Origin: Pseudomonas sp. RIT-PI-q
GTDB lineage: Bacteria > Pseudomonadota > Gammaproteobacteria > Pseudomonadales > Pseudomonadaceae
Direction of reading: 5' to 3'
NCBI RefSeq assembly: GCF_001297125.1
Contig: NZ_LHPC01000051.1
Span: 150,910 to 214,909 of the forward strand
Length of the DNA: 64,000 nucleotides
The notes beneath the pieces were generated by a model that worked only from the letters and a program-made list of their open reading frames with translations, searched no databases and was not told where the DNA came from. Shown here piece after piece: positions 25,194 through 34,831 of this stretch (position 1 is the first letter of the stretch; the number at the start of each line of letters is the position of its first letter). A program made the translations under genes and the position numbers.

Positions 25194-26861
25194 TCAATCC
25201 TGCCACAGCACCGCTTCGCTGCGCTCGCTCCATTCTTCGAAGCGGGCGCCGTAAGTGGCTTCGATCACGTTGCGTTTGATTTTCAGGGTCGGGGTCAGGA
25301 AGCCGTTTTCCACCGCCCAACTGTCCTTGACCACCACCAGGCGCCGCAAGCGCTCGTGTTTGTCGAGCACGCCGTTGACCTCCTCCAGCAGTTTTTCCAG
25401 GCTTGAATGCAAACCCGCGCGAGCGGTTCCACCCGCGTCCTGCTGACCGACTGCCGAGAGCACGCACAGCCCCAGCGGCGCACTCAAACCATCGCCAACG
25501 ACGCACACCTGTTCGATCCGCGAATGCACCGCCAGACGATTTTCGATCGGTGCCGGGGCCACGTACTTGCCTTTGCTGGTCTTGAAGATTTCCTTCAGGC
25601 GCCCGGTCAGGCGCAGATTGCCTTCGGCGTCTTCCTCGCCTTTGTCACCGGTGCGCAGGAAGCCGTCCTCGGTGATGGTTTCAGCGGTTTTCCCGGGCTC
25701 CTTGAAATAGCCAAGCATGGTCGCGCCGCTGCGCACCATGACTTCGCCCGACTCGGCGATTCGCACTTCAACTTCCGGGCAAGGCTTGCCGATCCAGCCG
25801 GGTTTGTTCTGGCCTGGCAGGCAAATGTGCGAATAGCCGCAGCTTTCGGTCATGCCATAAACTTCCAGCACATCCAGCCCCAACTTGCGATACCACAGCA
25901 GCAAGGTTTGCGGCACAGGCGCCGCACCGGACAAGGCAATGCGCAGGGCATCAAGCCCCAACCCAGCAAGAACTTTATGCCCTACCCGCTTGCCGATGAT
26001 CGGCAAGCCGAGCAGGAAGTCGAGGCGTTTTGCCGGAATTTTGCTGTAGACGCCCATCTGGAACTTGGTCCAGATACGCGGCACACCGAACAGCGCGGTC
26101 GGTCGCGCGCGGCGCAAATCGGCGAGGAAGGTGTCGAGGCTCTCGGCAAAGAATACGGTTTGCCCGGTGTAGATCGACGCCAGTTCGACGAACATCCGCT
26201 CGGCGACGTGGCACAGCGGCAAGTAGGAAAGCAGCCGGTCCGACTCGTTGAGGCCAAACAACTGCGTGCCGCGTGTGGTGGCAAAGCCCAGATTACCGAA
26301 GCTGTGCATCACGCCTTTGGGCAGGCCGGTGGTGCCTGAAGTGTAGATGATGGTCGCCAGCTGATCGGCGCCGGGTTTGGGGTCGTCCTGGATCGGGGAA
26401 CTATGTTGCAGATCGGCCCAGCTGAAGTCGAAGGTGCCCTGCGGATGCAACGGCAGGCTGATGGTGGGCAGATCCGGGTTGACCCCGCGCGACATGCCGG
26501 GCCAGTCATCGAGTTTGCCGATGAACGCCAGCGCCGCTTCGGAATGTTCAAGCACTTGGGCCACGGACTCGGCGGTGAGATTCGGGTACAGCGGCACCGA
26601 GACATGCCCGGCCATCCAGATTGCCAGGTCGGCGATGATCCAGTGGGCGCAGTTTTTCGAGATCAGGGCGATGTGGCTGCCTTGCGGCAGTTCGCGCGCT
26701 CGCAGCCAGTGCGCAGCGCAACGGGCCTGATGGCCGACGTCGGCCCAGGTCAGGGGCCCGACCTGTCCACCGCCCACCGGCTGGACCAGAAAGCGCTGGC
26801 GCGGATGACGGGCCTCACGCTCGTAGAAGACGTCCAGCGGCAAACGAAAAGCAGCAGGCAT
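25194..26861 (-). CDS. AMP-binding long-chain acyl-CoA synthetase
   Basis: A 555-residue adenylate-forming enzyme of the FAA1/FadD15 type. It has the P-loop-like IIYTSGTTGLPKGVMHS, VYGMTESCG and the hinge RTGDKGEEDAEGNLRLTGRLKEIFKTSKGKYVAP. It forms acyl-adenylate and then acyl-CoA. The start with AGGAG eight bases before the ATG (MPAAFRLPLDVF) is preferred to a longer frame. It is coupled to the thioesterase downstream. Fatty acid is the likely but unproven substrate. Confidence 0.92.
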   Translation of the reverse strand: MPAAFRLPLDVFYEREARHPRQRFLVQPVGGGQVGPLTWADVGHQARCAAHWLRARELPQGSHIALISKNCAHWIIADLAIWMAGHVSVPLYPNLTAESVAQVLEHSEAALAFIGKLDDWPGMSRGVNPDLPTISLPLHPQGTFDFSWADLQHSSPIQDDPKPGADQLATIIYTSGTTGLPKGVMHSFGNLGFATTRGTQLFGLNESDRLLSYLPLCHVAERMFVELASIYTGQTVFFAESLDTFLADLRRARPTALFGVPRIWTKFQMGVYSKIPAKRLDFLLGLPIIGKRVGHKVLAGLGLDALRIALSGAAPVPQTLLLWYRKLGLDVLEVYGMTESCGYSHICLPGQNKPGWIGKPCPEVEVRIAESGEVMVRSGATMLGYFKEPGKTAETITEDGFLRTGDKGEEDAEGNLRLTGRLKEIFKTSKGKYVAPAPIENRLAVHSRIEQVCVVGDGLSAPLGLCVLSAVGQQDAGGTARAGLHSSLEKLLEEVNGVLDKHERLRRLVVVKDSWAVENGFLTPTLKIKRNVIEATYGARFEEWSERSEAVLWQD

Positions 26862-26949
26862 GCGACTCGCTCCTTTGTTTTTGGTCTGGAGCAAGCGTAG
26901 TCAACCAAGCAGTTGCTTGGTTAATTATTTTGGGGTGTAACCGGACACC

Positions 26950-27023
26950 TGTAGGAGCGAGGCTTGCCCGCGAAGCTGTTGGCGCCCTCAAGGACGCCTT
27001 CGCGGGCAAGCCTCGCTCCTACA
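26950..27023. repeat. REP-type inverted repeat (GTAGGAGCGAGG family)
   Basis: CTGTAGGAGCGAGGCTTGCCCGCGAAG and its complement across a short spacer, between sixA and the acyl-CoA synthetase promoter region. Confidence 0.92.
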
Positions 27024-27033
27024 TGAGCTGCGT

Positions 27034-27486
27034 TTAAGGGTGTTTGATGCCGTTGAGTTTCATGCCCCCGGCCAGCGGCAAGTCACCTTCCAGCTCGGCG
27101 AGGCCGGCGGTTTTCACTGCTTCCGGGTCCTGCACATGGCCGTGCTGTAGATAACCCAGCAGATTACCTACCAGCGGGTTATGACTGACCAACAGTGCGT
27201 GATCGACAGACACCAACTGCTCCGCCACCGCTTGCGGGCGGTTGTCGGGAGTCAGCCACTCGACGGTGCGAATATCCGGCTGGAAGCCCAGCGCTTCCCG
27301 CACCAGCTGCGCGGTCTCCTGCGCTCGCAGGAAAGGACTGGCATAGATCGCGGTAAGCGGCTTACCGATCAACACAGCGGCGGTACGTAGCACTTCTTCA
27401 CGACCATGGGCCGTCAGCGCCCGCTCGGAATCAGGACGCGTACCGTGTGGCTCAGCTTCACCATGACGTAATACCCAGAGTTTCAT
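27034..27486 (-). CDS. sixA: Phosphohistidine phosphatase SixA
   Basis: A 150-residue histidine phosphatase. It has the RHG motif (LRHGEAEP, residues 7-14) with the nucleophilic His, a second His in LLVSHNPLVGNLL and Arg in PFLRAQETAQL. Such proteins dephosphorylate phosphohistidine of phosphotransfer domains or PTS components. Its ATG overlaps the stop of the DUF4389 gene (27483), and the trio gpsA-DUF4389-sixA forms an operon. Confidence 0.93.
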   Translation of the reverse strand: MKLWVLRHGEAEPHGTRPDSERALTAHGREEVLRTAAVLIGKPLTAIYASPFLRAQETAQLVREALGFQPDIRTVEWLTPDNRPQAVAEQLVSVDHALLVSHNPLVGNLLGYLQHGHVQDPEAVKTAGLAELEGDLPLAGGMKLNGIKHP

Positions 27487-27830
27487 AGTTTCGGTTCCTC
27501 ATCTCGGGCCGGATGCGGGGCTGGCGCCACAACGTGCGGCGCTTCACCTTCCGGTGTACGCGGCGTCGGCCAGTCGGCGAACGGCCAGGGTTTCTGGTCG
27601 CTGTGAAACGTGCCGAAACGACCGATCTGCGCCAGAAACTGGCTCAGGCTGTCGCCGAAGTTCATCAGGCTGGCGCTTGGGGCGCCATAGAACAAACGAT
27701 AGATCAACTGCACCAGCACCACCGCGCCGAGGATAAATTGCGCCACTTGCCAGACCAGCAAGAAGACAATCATCCACAACACCCGTAGCAGGATGGATTC
27801 GTACCTGGCTTCCACTTTCGGATCGTTCAT
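27483..27830 (-). CDS. DUF4389 membrane protein
   Basis: A 115-residue protein with one long hydrophobic stretch (ILLRVLWMIVFLLVWQVAQFILGAVVLVQLIYRLF), probably two membrane segments, followed by a proline-rich polar tail. The ATG at 27830 has GGGAGCGAG before it. The DUF4389 family is typically encoded between gpsA and sixA in pseudomonads; function unknown. Confidence 0.88.
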   Translation of the reverse strand: MNDPKVEARYESILLRVLWMIVFLLVWQVAQFILGAVVLVQLIYRLFYGAPSASLMNFGDSLSQFLAQIGRFGTFHSDQKPWPFADWPTPRTPEGEAPHVVAPAPHPARDEEPKL

Positions 27831-27873
27831 GTCTCGCTCCCTGCCTCTGTAGATCGGTCGGCTGTGAATAAAT

Positions 27874-28899
27874 TCAGTTGAAACCACTGGTGGAAATAAA
27901 GTCGACATCGGTTTTCGGTTCGCCACGCATCAACAACTCAATCACCTGATTAAGCGTGCGCCCTTCGAACAGGATCGCGTGCAGCCCGGCGACCAGCGGC
28001 ATATACACGCCCACTTCCTGGGCCTTGGCCTTGAGCACCTTGAGGGTATTCACCCCTTCGGCGACTTCACCCAGGCGCGTGACGGCATCTTCCAGGCTCA
28101 AGCCCTGGCCGAGGGCGAACCCGACCTGGTAGTTACGGCTTTTCGGCGACGAGCAGGTGACGATCAGATCGCCCACGCCCGCCAGCCCAAGGAAGGTCAT
28201 CGGATTGGCGCCCTGATTCACCGCAAAGCGCGTCATTTCCGCCAGCGCCCGGGTGATCAGCATGCTCTTGGTGTTTTCGCCCATGCCCAGTGCCACCGCC
28301 ATGCCGGCGATGATCGCGTAGACGTTCTTCAACGCTCCGCCCAACTCCACGCCGAAGCGGTCGGCGCTGGCGTACACGCGAAAAGTGCGGCCATGCAGCG
28401 CTTCCTGCACGCGCACGCACAGCTCTTCGTCTTCGCTGGCCACCACCGTGGCGGTCAGCGCGTGTTCGGCGATTTCACGGGCCAGGTTCGGCCCGGACAG
28501 CACACCGATGCGCGCTTGCGGGGCGATCTCTTCGAGGATCTCGCTCATCAGCTTGAACGTATGGGCTTCGATGCCTTTGGTCAGGCTCACCAGCAATTTG
28601 CCGGTCAAGCGTTCGGCATGCGGCACCAGTACCGAGCGCAGCGCGCTGGACGGCAGTGCGACAAAGCACAAATCGCAGGCGTCCAGGGTCGCTTGCAGGT
28701 CGGTGACCGGTTCCACGGCCGGCAGAATCTTGATGCCTTTGAGGTAACGCGGGTTCTCGCGATTGACCCGAATGGACTCGGCCTGTTCAGGGTCACGCAT
28801 CCACTGTCGGACCTGATGCCCGTTCTCGGCCAGCAGATTAGCCACGGCGGTACCAAAACTTCCGCCTCCCAGGACCGCAATTGGGCGCTGTTCAGTCAT
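27874..28899 (-). CDS. gpsA: Glycerol-3-phosphate dehydrogenase [NAD(P)+]
   Basis: A 341-residue enzyme that makes sn-glycerol-3-phosphate from dihydroxyacetone phosphate for phospholipid synthesis. It shows the Rossmann motif LGGGSFGTAVANLLAENGH, SLTKGIE, the active-site Lys region ELGGALKNVYAIIAGMA and GLAGVGDLIVTCSS. The ATG at 28899 (MTEQRPIAVLGGG) fits the family start. First gene of the gpsA-DUF4389-sixA operon. Confidence 0.96.
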   Translation of the reverse strand: MTEQRPIAVLGGGSFGTAVANLLAENGHQVRQWMRDPEQAESIRVNRENPRYLKGIKILPAVEPVTDLQATLDACDLCFVALPSSALRSVLVPHAERLTGKLLVSLTKGIEAHTFKLMSEILEEIAPQARIGVLSGPNLAREIAEHALTATVVASEDEELCVRVQEALHGRTFRVYASADRFGVELGGALKNVYAIIAGMAVALGMGENTKSMLITRALAEMTRFAVNQGANPMTFLGLAGVGDLIVTCSSPKSRNYQVGFALGQGLSLEDAVTRLGEVAEGVNTLKVLKAKAQEVGVYMPLVAGLHAILFEGRTLNQVIELLMRGEPKTDVDFISTSGFN

Positions 28900-29095
28900 A
28901 TGCAATCCGTTAATCCATACCAGTGGCGATGTCGGCATTATACGGAGCGGCCCAGTGGCGGCCAGCCCCAGCATCAATTACCGGCACTTGTATGAAGAAG
29001 ACCAATAAATCCGAGGAAAATGCCGGCATCGTGACTGGAAAACTCCATCAGCTCAGTTAACATGCGCGCCAGTTAAACGCTATCAAGGATGTGTT

Positions 29096-31219
29096 GTGTC
29101 TTTTGGCTCTCCCTCACCTCGCTCGCCGCTGGTACTGGCGCTGATCTTCAGCCCGCCATTGCTGGCCGACGACTTGTTCCTCGACAGTGAGCCCGTGCCA
29201 CAAGTGCTGACCGCTACGCGATTGAAGCAGTCGCCAGCCGCCGTGCCGGGGAGCATGACGGTGATCGACAGCGCACTGATCAATGCCAGTGGCGCCCGGG
29301 ACATCAGTGAGTTGCTGCGCCTGGTGCCGGGAATGATGGTCGGCAATATCAACGGCAATCAGGCGACAGTGAATTACCACGGCACCAACGCCAGCGAAGC
29401 GCGACGCATGCAAGTGTTGATCGACGGCCGCTCGGTGTACCGCGCCGGCCTGGCCACGGTGGACTGGAGTGATATTCCGGTGGCCATGGAAGACATCGAG
29501 CGCATTGAAGTTTTCCGCGGCCCGAACACCGTCAGCTATGGCGCCAATGCGCTGATGGCGGTGGTCAACATCATCACGCGTAACCCGGCCGACAGCCACG
29601 GCACGCGGATGAAAGTCACCCGTGGGCAGCGCGGCATCAACGACTTTTACGCCAGCCAGGGCGTGGGTTGGAACGGTGGCGACCTGCGCCTGTCGCTGTC
29701 AGGTCAACAGGACGATGGCTTCGACTCGGATCGCAACGGCGACGATTATCACGACGGTCGCCGTTTGAATCGCTTCAACCTCGCCGTCAGCCAGACGCTC
29801 GACGAACAACAGAGCATCGATTGGCAATTGAATGCCAAGGACGGGACCAACCAGCGGCCTTATACCTACCGCCCGGTGTTCTCGGGGATTACCGATGCCG
29901 GGGACAATTCCGACGCCATCTCCAAGGACTACGCCGGTTCCTTGCGCTGGAATCTCGACATCAATCCCGATCACAGTCTGTATATCCAGGGTTCGGCCCA
30001 ACATTGGGATCGCCAGCAAACCTGGCGCGCCTGCGATGCCGAGGTGTCGTTCAGCCCGCAGCTGACCGAACTCTGGCAGCTCAATCCGAACTACACCGAA
30101 CGCCTGGCCCGCAATATCGAACGCTTCATTGGGCCTGGCGCCCCGACAGGGACTCCGGCCGAACAGGCACTGGCCAATCAGGTCCTGAGCCAATGGCAAA
30201 ACGGTGCCCGGCAAACCCTCTGCGGCGACATCGACCAGAGCACCCGCGAAACGCGCTACGACCTCGAATTGCAGGACACCCTCAGCTTGTCCGACAGTCT
30301 GCGGCTGGTCAGCGGCATGAACTATCGTTACGACCGGGCAGATTCCGAGACCTACTTCAATGGCACCCTCGACGATACCACCTGGCGCGCGTTCGGCCAG
30401 CTCGAGTGGCGCGCCACCGAGCACTGGTTGCTGCAGGGCGGTGCGATGTTCGAAGACTCGCAATTGATCGGCAGCTCGCTGACCCCGCGGGTGGCGGTCA
30501 ACTACCTGATCAATCCGCGCCATGGTCTGCGGGCGGTGTACTCGGAAGCCATCCGTTCGCCGGACATGTTCGAAAACAACGTCAACTGGAGCTACCAGGT
30601 AACCAACCTGCGGCCCAGCGCCTATGGCCAGTCCAGTGCCCGCTACTTCGTCAAGACCCGCGGTCCCGGCGACCTCGAACAGGAACACATGCGTTCACGG
30701 GAACTGGGCTACAACGGCTACTTCGCCGAGGCAGGACTGGCGGTCGATGTGAAGCTGTTCTACGACGAAATTACCGGCATGATCAGTGAACCGCTGCGCA
30801 ACAATCAGTACATTGCCAGTAATTCGAACAAATCGCGCTTCTCCGGGGCGGAAACCCAAATGGACTGGAGAATCGGCAGCGCCGATCGCCTGCGCCTGAC
30901 CTACGCCTACGTCGACGCCGAGGCGAGCAATCCACTGGACGCGCAACAGACCGCCCGTAACAGCGGCTCCGCCGGTTGGCTACGTGACTGGGGGCATGGC
31001 TGGAACAGCGCCTTCTTCTACTATGGCGACGACGCTCTCAACGGCTACCGCTTCGAACGGGTCGACACACGCATCGCCAAACGCATCGGCCTGGGCAAGG
31101 CCAACCTGGAACTGGCCGGTGTGCTCCAGCAACGCCTCGACAATCAGCCCACCACGTTCGTCGACAACAACTACGACGAGCGTCGGGTGCTTTATTTCAG
31201 CGCGGAGCTGGTGTTCTAG
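29096..31219 (+). CDS. TonB-dependent outer membrane receptor
   Basis: A 707-residue receptor. A signal peptide ends near LLADD; the plug domain (residues ~35-155, TATRLKQSPAAVPGSMTVID..., DIERIEVFRGPNTVSYGANALMAVVNIITRNP) precedes a beta-barrel that ends in VLYFSAELVF with a terminal aromatic. It resembles vitamin B12/colicin-type receptors more than long siderophore receptors, and has no N-terminal signalling domain. The start is GTG at 29096, AAGGA upstream. It begins a three-gene operon with a periplasmic protein and a hybrid kinase. Ligand unknown. Confidence 0.92.
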   Translation: MSFGSPSPRSPLVLALIFSPPLLADDLFLDSEPVPQVLTATRLKQSPAAVPGSMTVIDSALINASGARDISELLRLVPGMMVGNINGNQATVNYHGTNASEARRMQVLIDGRSVYRAGLATVDWSDIPVAMEDIERIEVFRGPNTVSYGANALMAVVNIITRNPADSHGTRMKVTRGQRGINDFYASQGVGWNGGDLRLSLSGQQDDGFDSDRNGDDYHDGRRLNRFNLAVSQTLDEQQSIDWQLNAKDGTNQRPYTYRPVFSGITDAGDNSDAISKDYAGSLRWNLDINPDHSLYIQGSAQHWDRQQTWRACDAEVSFSPQLTELWQLNPNYTERLARNIERFIGPGAPTGTPAEQALANQVLSQWQNGARQTLCGDIDQSTRETRYDLELQDTLSLSDSLRLVSGMNYRYDRADSETYFNGTLDDTTWRAFGQLEWRATEHWLLQGGAMFEDSQLIGSSLTPRVAVNYLINPRHGLRAVYSEAIRSPDMFENNVNWSYQVTNLRPSAYGQSSARYFVKTRGPGDLEQEHMRSRELGYNGYFAEAGLAVDVKLFYDEITGMISEPLRNNQYIASNSNKSRFSGAETQMDWRIGSADRLRLTYAYVDAEASNPLDAQQTARNSGSAGWLRDWGHGWNSAFFYYGDDALNGYRFERVDTRIAKRIGLGKANLELAGVLQQRLDNQPTTFVDNNYDERRVLYFSAELVF

Positions 31220-31220
31220 G

Positions 31221-32153
31221 ATGCGGCATTGTCCGTCGCGCAAGACGCCAATCCTTGGCCGCCTGCTGGCCGGGTTGTGCCTGGTATTTGCCGGTTTGTT
31301 GTCCGGCCTGCCGGCAAGGGCCGCGGACATTTTGCTGATCGGTGCCGAAGACAGCCCGGCCGTGCAATCCTTTGCCCAAGCCCTGCGCGAAATGCGCCTC
31401 GACGACAACGTGCGCTTCCAGGCACTGACCCATTTACCTGCGCCGAACAAACTGCCTGACAGCACCCGCTTGATTCTCCTCGATTTGCCAAGCCTCGACT
31501 GGCGCCTGCAAGACGCCCAAGGCCCGGCGACGCTGGTGTTGCGCATCAGTCGCCTGCAAGCCCGCCAGCGCCTCGGCACCACCCAGCCACCGCATCTGAG
31601 CCTGCTCTGGAGCGATCAGCCCCTGGACCGGCAATTGCGCCTGACCCGAATCCTCCTGCCTCAGGCCAGGCGAATCGGTGTGCTCTACGACGGCCACAGT
31701 GAGTTCCTCTTGAAAGAGCTGCGCCAGGCCGCCCTGCCCCTGGGCCTTGAAGTCATCACCGAGCGCTGGGACGACACCAACGACAGCCGCCCATTGCAGA
31801 GCCTGCTGAAAAACAGCGATGCGCTGCTGGGCCTCGACGATCCCGACCTGTACAACCCCAAGACCGCGAAAAACCTGCTGCTCAGCAGTTATGCCCGGCA
31901 ACTGGCGCTGATCGGCCCGAACGCCGGGTTCGTCAAGGCCGGCAGCCTGGCCAGCACCTACAGCGATCAGAGTGATTGGCTGGAGATTCTCGACGACCTG
32001 CTCGACCGGCCACCGGCGACATGGCCACGCGCACATTACCCGCAACATTTCAAAGTCTTGAGCAACCCGCAAGTGGCGCGTTCATTGGGGATTGAACAGA
32101 TGCCTGATGCGTTTGTCGCAACACAGTTGGCCGCAGGAGAAAGCCGCCCATGA
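31221..32153 (+). CDS. Periplasmic ABC-type substrate-binding protein
   Basis: A 310-residue protein with a signal peptide (LLAGLCLVFAGLLSGLPARAAD) and a type-1 periplasmic-binding fold of the ABC sub_bind family (PF04392-like), visible as ARRIGVLYDG and SDALLGLDDPDLYNPKT. No ABC permease or ATPase is adjacent. Its ATG lies one base after the receptor stop, and its own stop overlaps the hybrid kinase start (ATGA), so it is more likely a ligand presenter for signalling than a transport component. That role is inferred. Confidence 0.85.
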   Translation: MRHCPSRKTPILGRLLAGLCLVFAGLLSGLPARAADILLIGAEDSPAVQSFAQALREMRLDDNVRFQALTHLPAPNKLPDSTRLILLDLPSLDWRLQDAQGPATLVLRISRLQARQRLGTTQPPHLSLLWSDQPLDRQLRLTRILLPQARRIGVLYDGHSEFLLKELRQAALPLGLEVITERWDDTNDSRPLQSLLKNSDALLGLDDPDLYNPKTAKNLLLSSYARQLALIGPNAGFVKAGSLASTYSDQSDWLEILDDLLDRPPATWPRAHYPQHFKVLSNPQVARSLGIEQMPDAFVATQLAAGESRP

Positions 32154-34057
32154 CTTTCCGTCGTCGCTGGGACATCAACACCCGCACGCAAATCATCAGC
32201 CTCGGCCCTGCCCTCTTGCTGACGCTGCTGTTGATCAGCTTCTTCACCTTCGTGCGGATCCAGGACCTGCGCCAGGAGCTCAACCACACCGGCCAACTGA
32301 TCGCCAACCAACTGGCACCGGCCACCGAGTACGGGGTGATCTCGGGCAACAACGAGGTGCTCGAAAGTTTGCTCAAGGCCACCCTGGCCACGCCCAATGT
32401 GCGGTTTCTGGAAGTGCAGGACAGCGCCAACCGGATTCTGGTGTACGTCGAGCAACCGTCGGAAACCCACACCCGCTCGCACCAGGTCGAAGTGTTCCAG
32501 GCGCCGGTGAGGTTGCAGCGGATCCAGTTGCACAATGATTTTTTCCAGGGCGGCAAAGTCGCCAACACGGCGCCCGCCGAGGATTATCTGGGGCGGGTGA
32601 TCGTCGGGCTGTCGAATGACGCGTTCAGCCAGCGCCAACAGGAAATCCTGCTCAAGGCCGGGATCCTCGCGTTGTTCGCTTTGTTATTTACTTTTCTGGT
32701 CGCCCGGCGCCTGGCGGGGAGTCTGTCGCAACCGATCCGCGACATCGGCAACGCAGTGAAGGCAATTCAGGACGGCGACTACAAAACGCCACTGCCGATC
32801 GTCGACGACGCCGAGCTGGGTGCGCTGTCGCAACACATCAACAATCTCGCCAGCGGCCTCGAACAGGCCAGCCGCGAACAGCACCAGGCAATGGCGCAGT
32901 TGATCCAGACACGCGAAGAAGCGGAAAAGGCCAACAACGCCAAGTCCGATTTCCTCGCGATGATGAGCCATGAATTACGCACGCCGATGAATGGCGTGCT
33001 GGGCATGCTGCAACTGCTCGAAACCACCGAGATGACCGAAGAGCAGGTCGAATACGCGGCGCTCGCCTCGGAGTCCACCGAACACCTGCTGAAAGTGATC
33101 AACGACATTCTCGATTTCTCGCGCATCGAGCGTTCGGAACTGGAGCTGGAGCACATTCCGTTCAACCTCGTCGACCTGATCAGCAGCTGCGCCCATTCAT
33201 TCCAGCACAGCGCCGTGCAACGCAAGCTCGACCTGGCACTGCTGATTCCCGACGACATGCACGCGCTGCAAGTCCAGGGCGACCCGACGAGAATTCGACA
33301 GATCCTGGTGAACCTGGTCGGCAACGCACTGAAATTCACCGAAAAGGGCCGCGTCAGCATCGAACCGCAGTGGCAGTCGCTGGACCACGAACTCTTGTGG
33401 TTCACCTGCACCGTGCGCGACAGCGGGATCGGGATCTCGGCCGAAAGCCTGGAATTGATGTTCAACGCGTTCCAGCAAGCCGACAGTTCTATTTCAAGGC
33501 GTTACGGCGGCACCGGGCTGGGCCTGCCGATTGCTCGCACGCTGGCTGAACGCATGGGCGGCACGTTGCGCGCCCAAAGCGAAGAAGGACGCGGCTCGGT
33601 GTTCACCCTGGAAATTCCGCTGGCGCTGTATAAACAGACGCTGCCGGTGCTGGTGCCGCGCTCACAGACTGGCAACGGTAATGACGAAGGTGAAGGCCGC
33701 AACGTGCTGCTGGTGGAGGATAATCCGGTCAACCAGACGGTCATCGAAGCAATGTTGCGTAGTCTGGGCTTTACTGTCAGCGTCGCCACCGATGGCGCGC
33801 AGGCGGTGCGCAGTGCCGAGAGTCTGATTTTCGAAGCGATTCTGATGGACTGCCGACTGCCGATCATCGACGGCTACGAGGCCACCCGACAGATCCGCCA
33901 ATTGCCCGGCTGCACGGACTTGCCGATCATCGCCTTGACCGCCAATGCCTTGCAGGGCGACCGCGAAGCCTGTTTATCGGCGGGCATGAACGATTACCTG
34001 GCCAAGCCCTTCAAACGTACTGATCTGCAGCAAATTCTGCAGCGCTGGGTGCAGTAG
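32150..34057 (+). CDS. Hybrid sensor histidine kinase/response regulator (PA1611-like)
   Basis: A 635-residue hybrid kinase. TM1 (IISLGPALLLTLLLISFFTF), a periplasmic sensor of ~130 residues (CHASE8-like), TM2 (ILALFALLFTFLVARRL), HAMP, HisKA (MMSHELRTPMNG), HATPase (NLVGNALKF, DSGIGIS, GGTGLGLPIA) and a receiver with D in LMDCRLPIIDG. No Hpt domain is present, so phosphate must leave through a separate Hpt protein. Position before fabA matches P. aeruginosa PA1611, a kinase reported to interact with RetS. Coupled to the binding-protein gene. Confidence 0.93.
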   Translation: MTFRRRWDINTRTQIISLGPALLLTLLLISFFTFVRIQDLRQELNHTGQLIANQLAPATEYGVISGNNEVLESLLKATLATPNVRFLEVQDSANRILVYVEQPSETHTRSHQVEVFQAPVRLQRIQLHNDFFQGGKVANTAPAEDYLGRVIVGLSNDAFSQRQQEILLKAGILALFALLFTFLVARRLAGSLSQPIRDIGNAVKAIQDGDYKTPLPIVDDAELGALSQHINNLASGLEQASREQHQAMAQLIQTREEAEKANNAKSDFLAMMSHELRTPMNGVLGMLQLLETTEMTEEQVEYAALASESTEHLLKVINDILDFSRIERSELELEHIPFNLVDLISSCAHSFQHSAVQRKLDLALLIPDDMHALQVQGDPTRIRQILVNLVGNALKFTEKGRVSIEPQWQSLDHELLWFTCTVRDSGIGISAESLELMFNAFQQADSSISRRYGGTGLGLPIARTLAERMGGTLRAQSEEGRGSVFTLEIPLALYKQTLPVLVPRSQTGNGNDEGEGRNVLLVEDNPVNQTVIEAMLRSLGFTVSVATDGAQAVRSAESLIFEAILMDCRLPIIDGYEATRQIRQLPGCTDLPIIALTANALQGDREACLSAGMNDYLAKPFKRTDLQQILQRWVQ

Positions 34058-34304
34058 TACAGGCCTTTCGGCTATCTGTGACTGGCGTGAAAGGCGAAAG
34101 TGCGGCAGTCTTAGGCACCCGAACAGGCCCGAAAAGGGGCTTGAATAATAATTTCAGTGCACAAGTGTACATTCATGTCCTTGGTGCTGTGACTTTCACC
34201 ACAACGCAATAGTCTATGAGTAGGCTGCAGACTCGAGGCATGAACGCTTCGATCGGCCGGGAAGATTTGCCCCACCTGCCGCATGGGACTATTGAGGAGC
34301 TCGC

Positions 34305-34820
34305 ATGACCAAACAAAACGCCTTTACTCGGGAAGACCTGCTGCGCTGCAGTCGCGGTGAGCTGTTCGGCCCAGGTAACGCGCAACTGCCCGCCCCCAAC
34401 ATGCTGATGGTTGATCGCATCACCCACATCAGTGAAGAGGGTGGCAAGTACGGCAAGGGTGAATTGGTCGCCGAGCTGGATATCACTCCGGACCTGTGGT
34501 TCTTCGCCTGCCACTTCGAAGGTGATCCGGTGATGCCGGGCTGCCTGGGCCTCGACGCCATGTGGCAACTGGTCGGCTTCTTCCTCGGCTGGCAAGGTCT
34601 GCCGGGCCGCGGTCGCGCCCTGGGTTCGGGCGAAGTGAAGTTCTTTGGTCAGGTCCTGCCGACCGCCAAGAAAGTTACGTATAACATTCAAATCAAGCGC
34701 GTCCTCAAAGGCAAACTGAACCTCGCTATCGCCGATGGTTCGGTCAGTGTCGACGGCCGCGAAATCTACACCGCCGAAGGCCTTCGGGTCGGCGTGTTCA
34801 CCTCCACTGAAAACTTCTAA
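34305..34820 (+). CDS. fabA: 3-hydroxydecanoyl-ACP dehydratase/isomerase
   Basis: A 171-residue hotdog-fold enzyme that dehydrates 3-hydroxydecanoyl-ACP and isomerises the trans-2 to cis-3 double bond, the branch point of anaerobic unsaturated fatty acid synthesis. The active-site His is in FFACHFEGDPVMPGCLGLDAMWQL, with the Asp in the same motif. GAGGAG precedes the ATG. It is followed after 11 bases by fabB. The upstream 247 bases hold the promoter region but no clear operator. Confidence 0.98.
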   Translation: MTKQNAFTREDLLRCSRGELFGPGNAQLPAPNMLMVDRITHISEEGGKYGKGELVAELDITPDLWFFACHFEGDPVMPGCLGLDAMWQLVGFFLGWQGLPGRGRALGSGEVKFFGQVLPTAKKVTYNIQIKRVLKGKLNLAIADGSVSVDGREIYTAEGLRVGVFTSTENF

Positions 34821-34831
34821 GGGTTATCCGC

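Noticed and set aside
34155..34185. A possible fatty-acid regulator operator before fabA (GTGCACAAGTGTACATT)
   Set aside because: Only partly symmetric and does not match the DesT or FabR consensus that I know well enough to name it.
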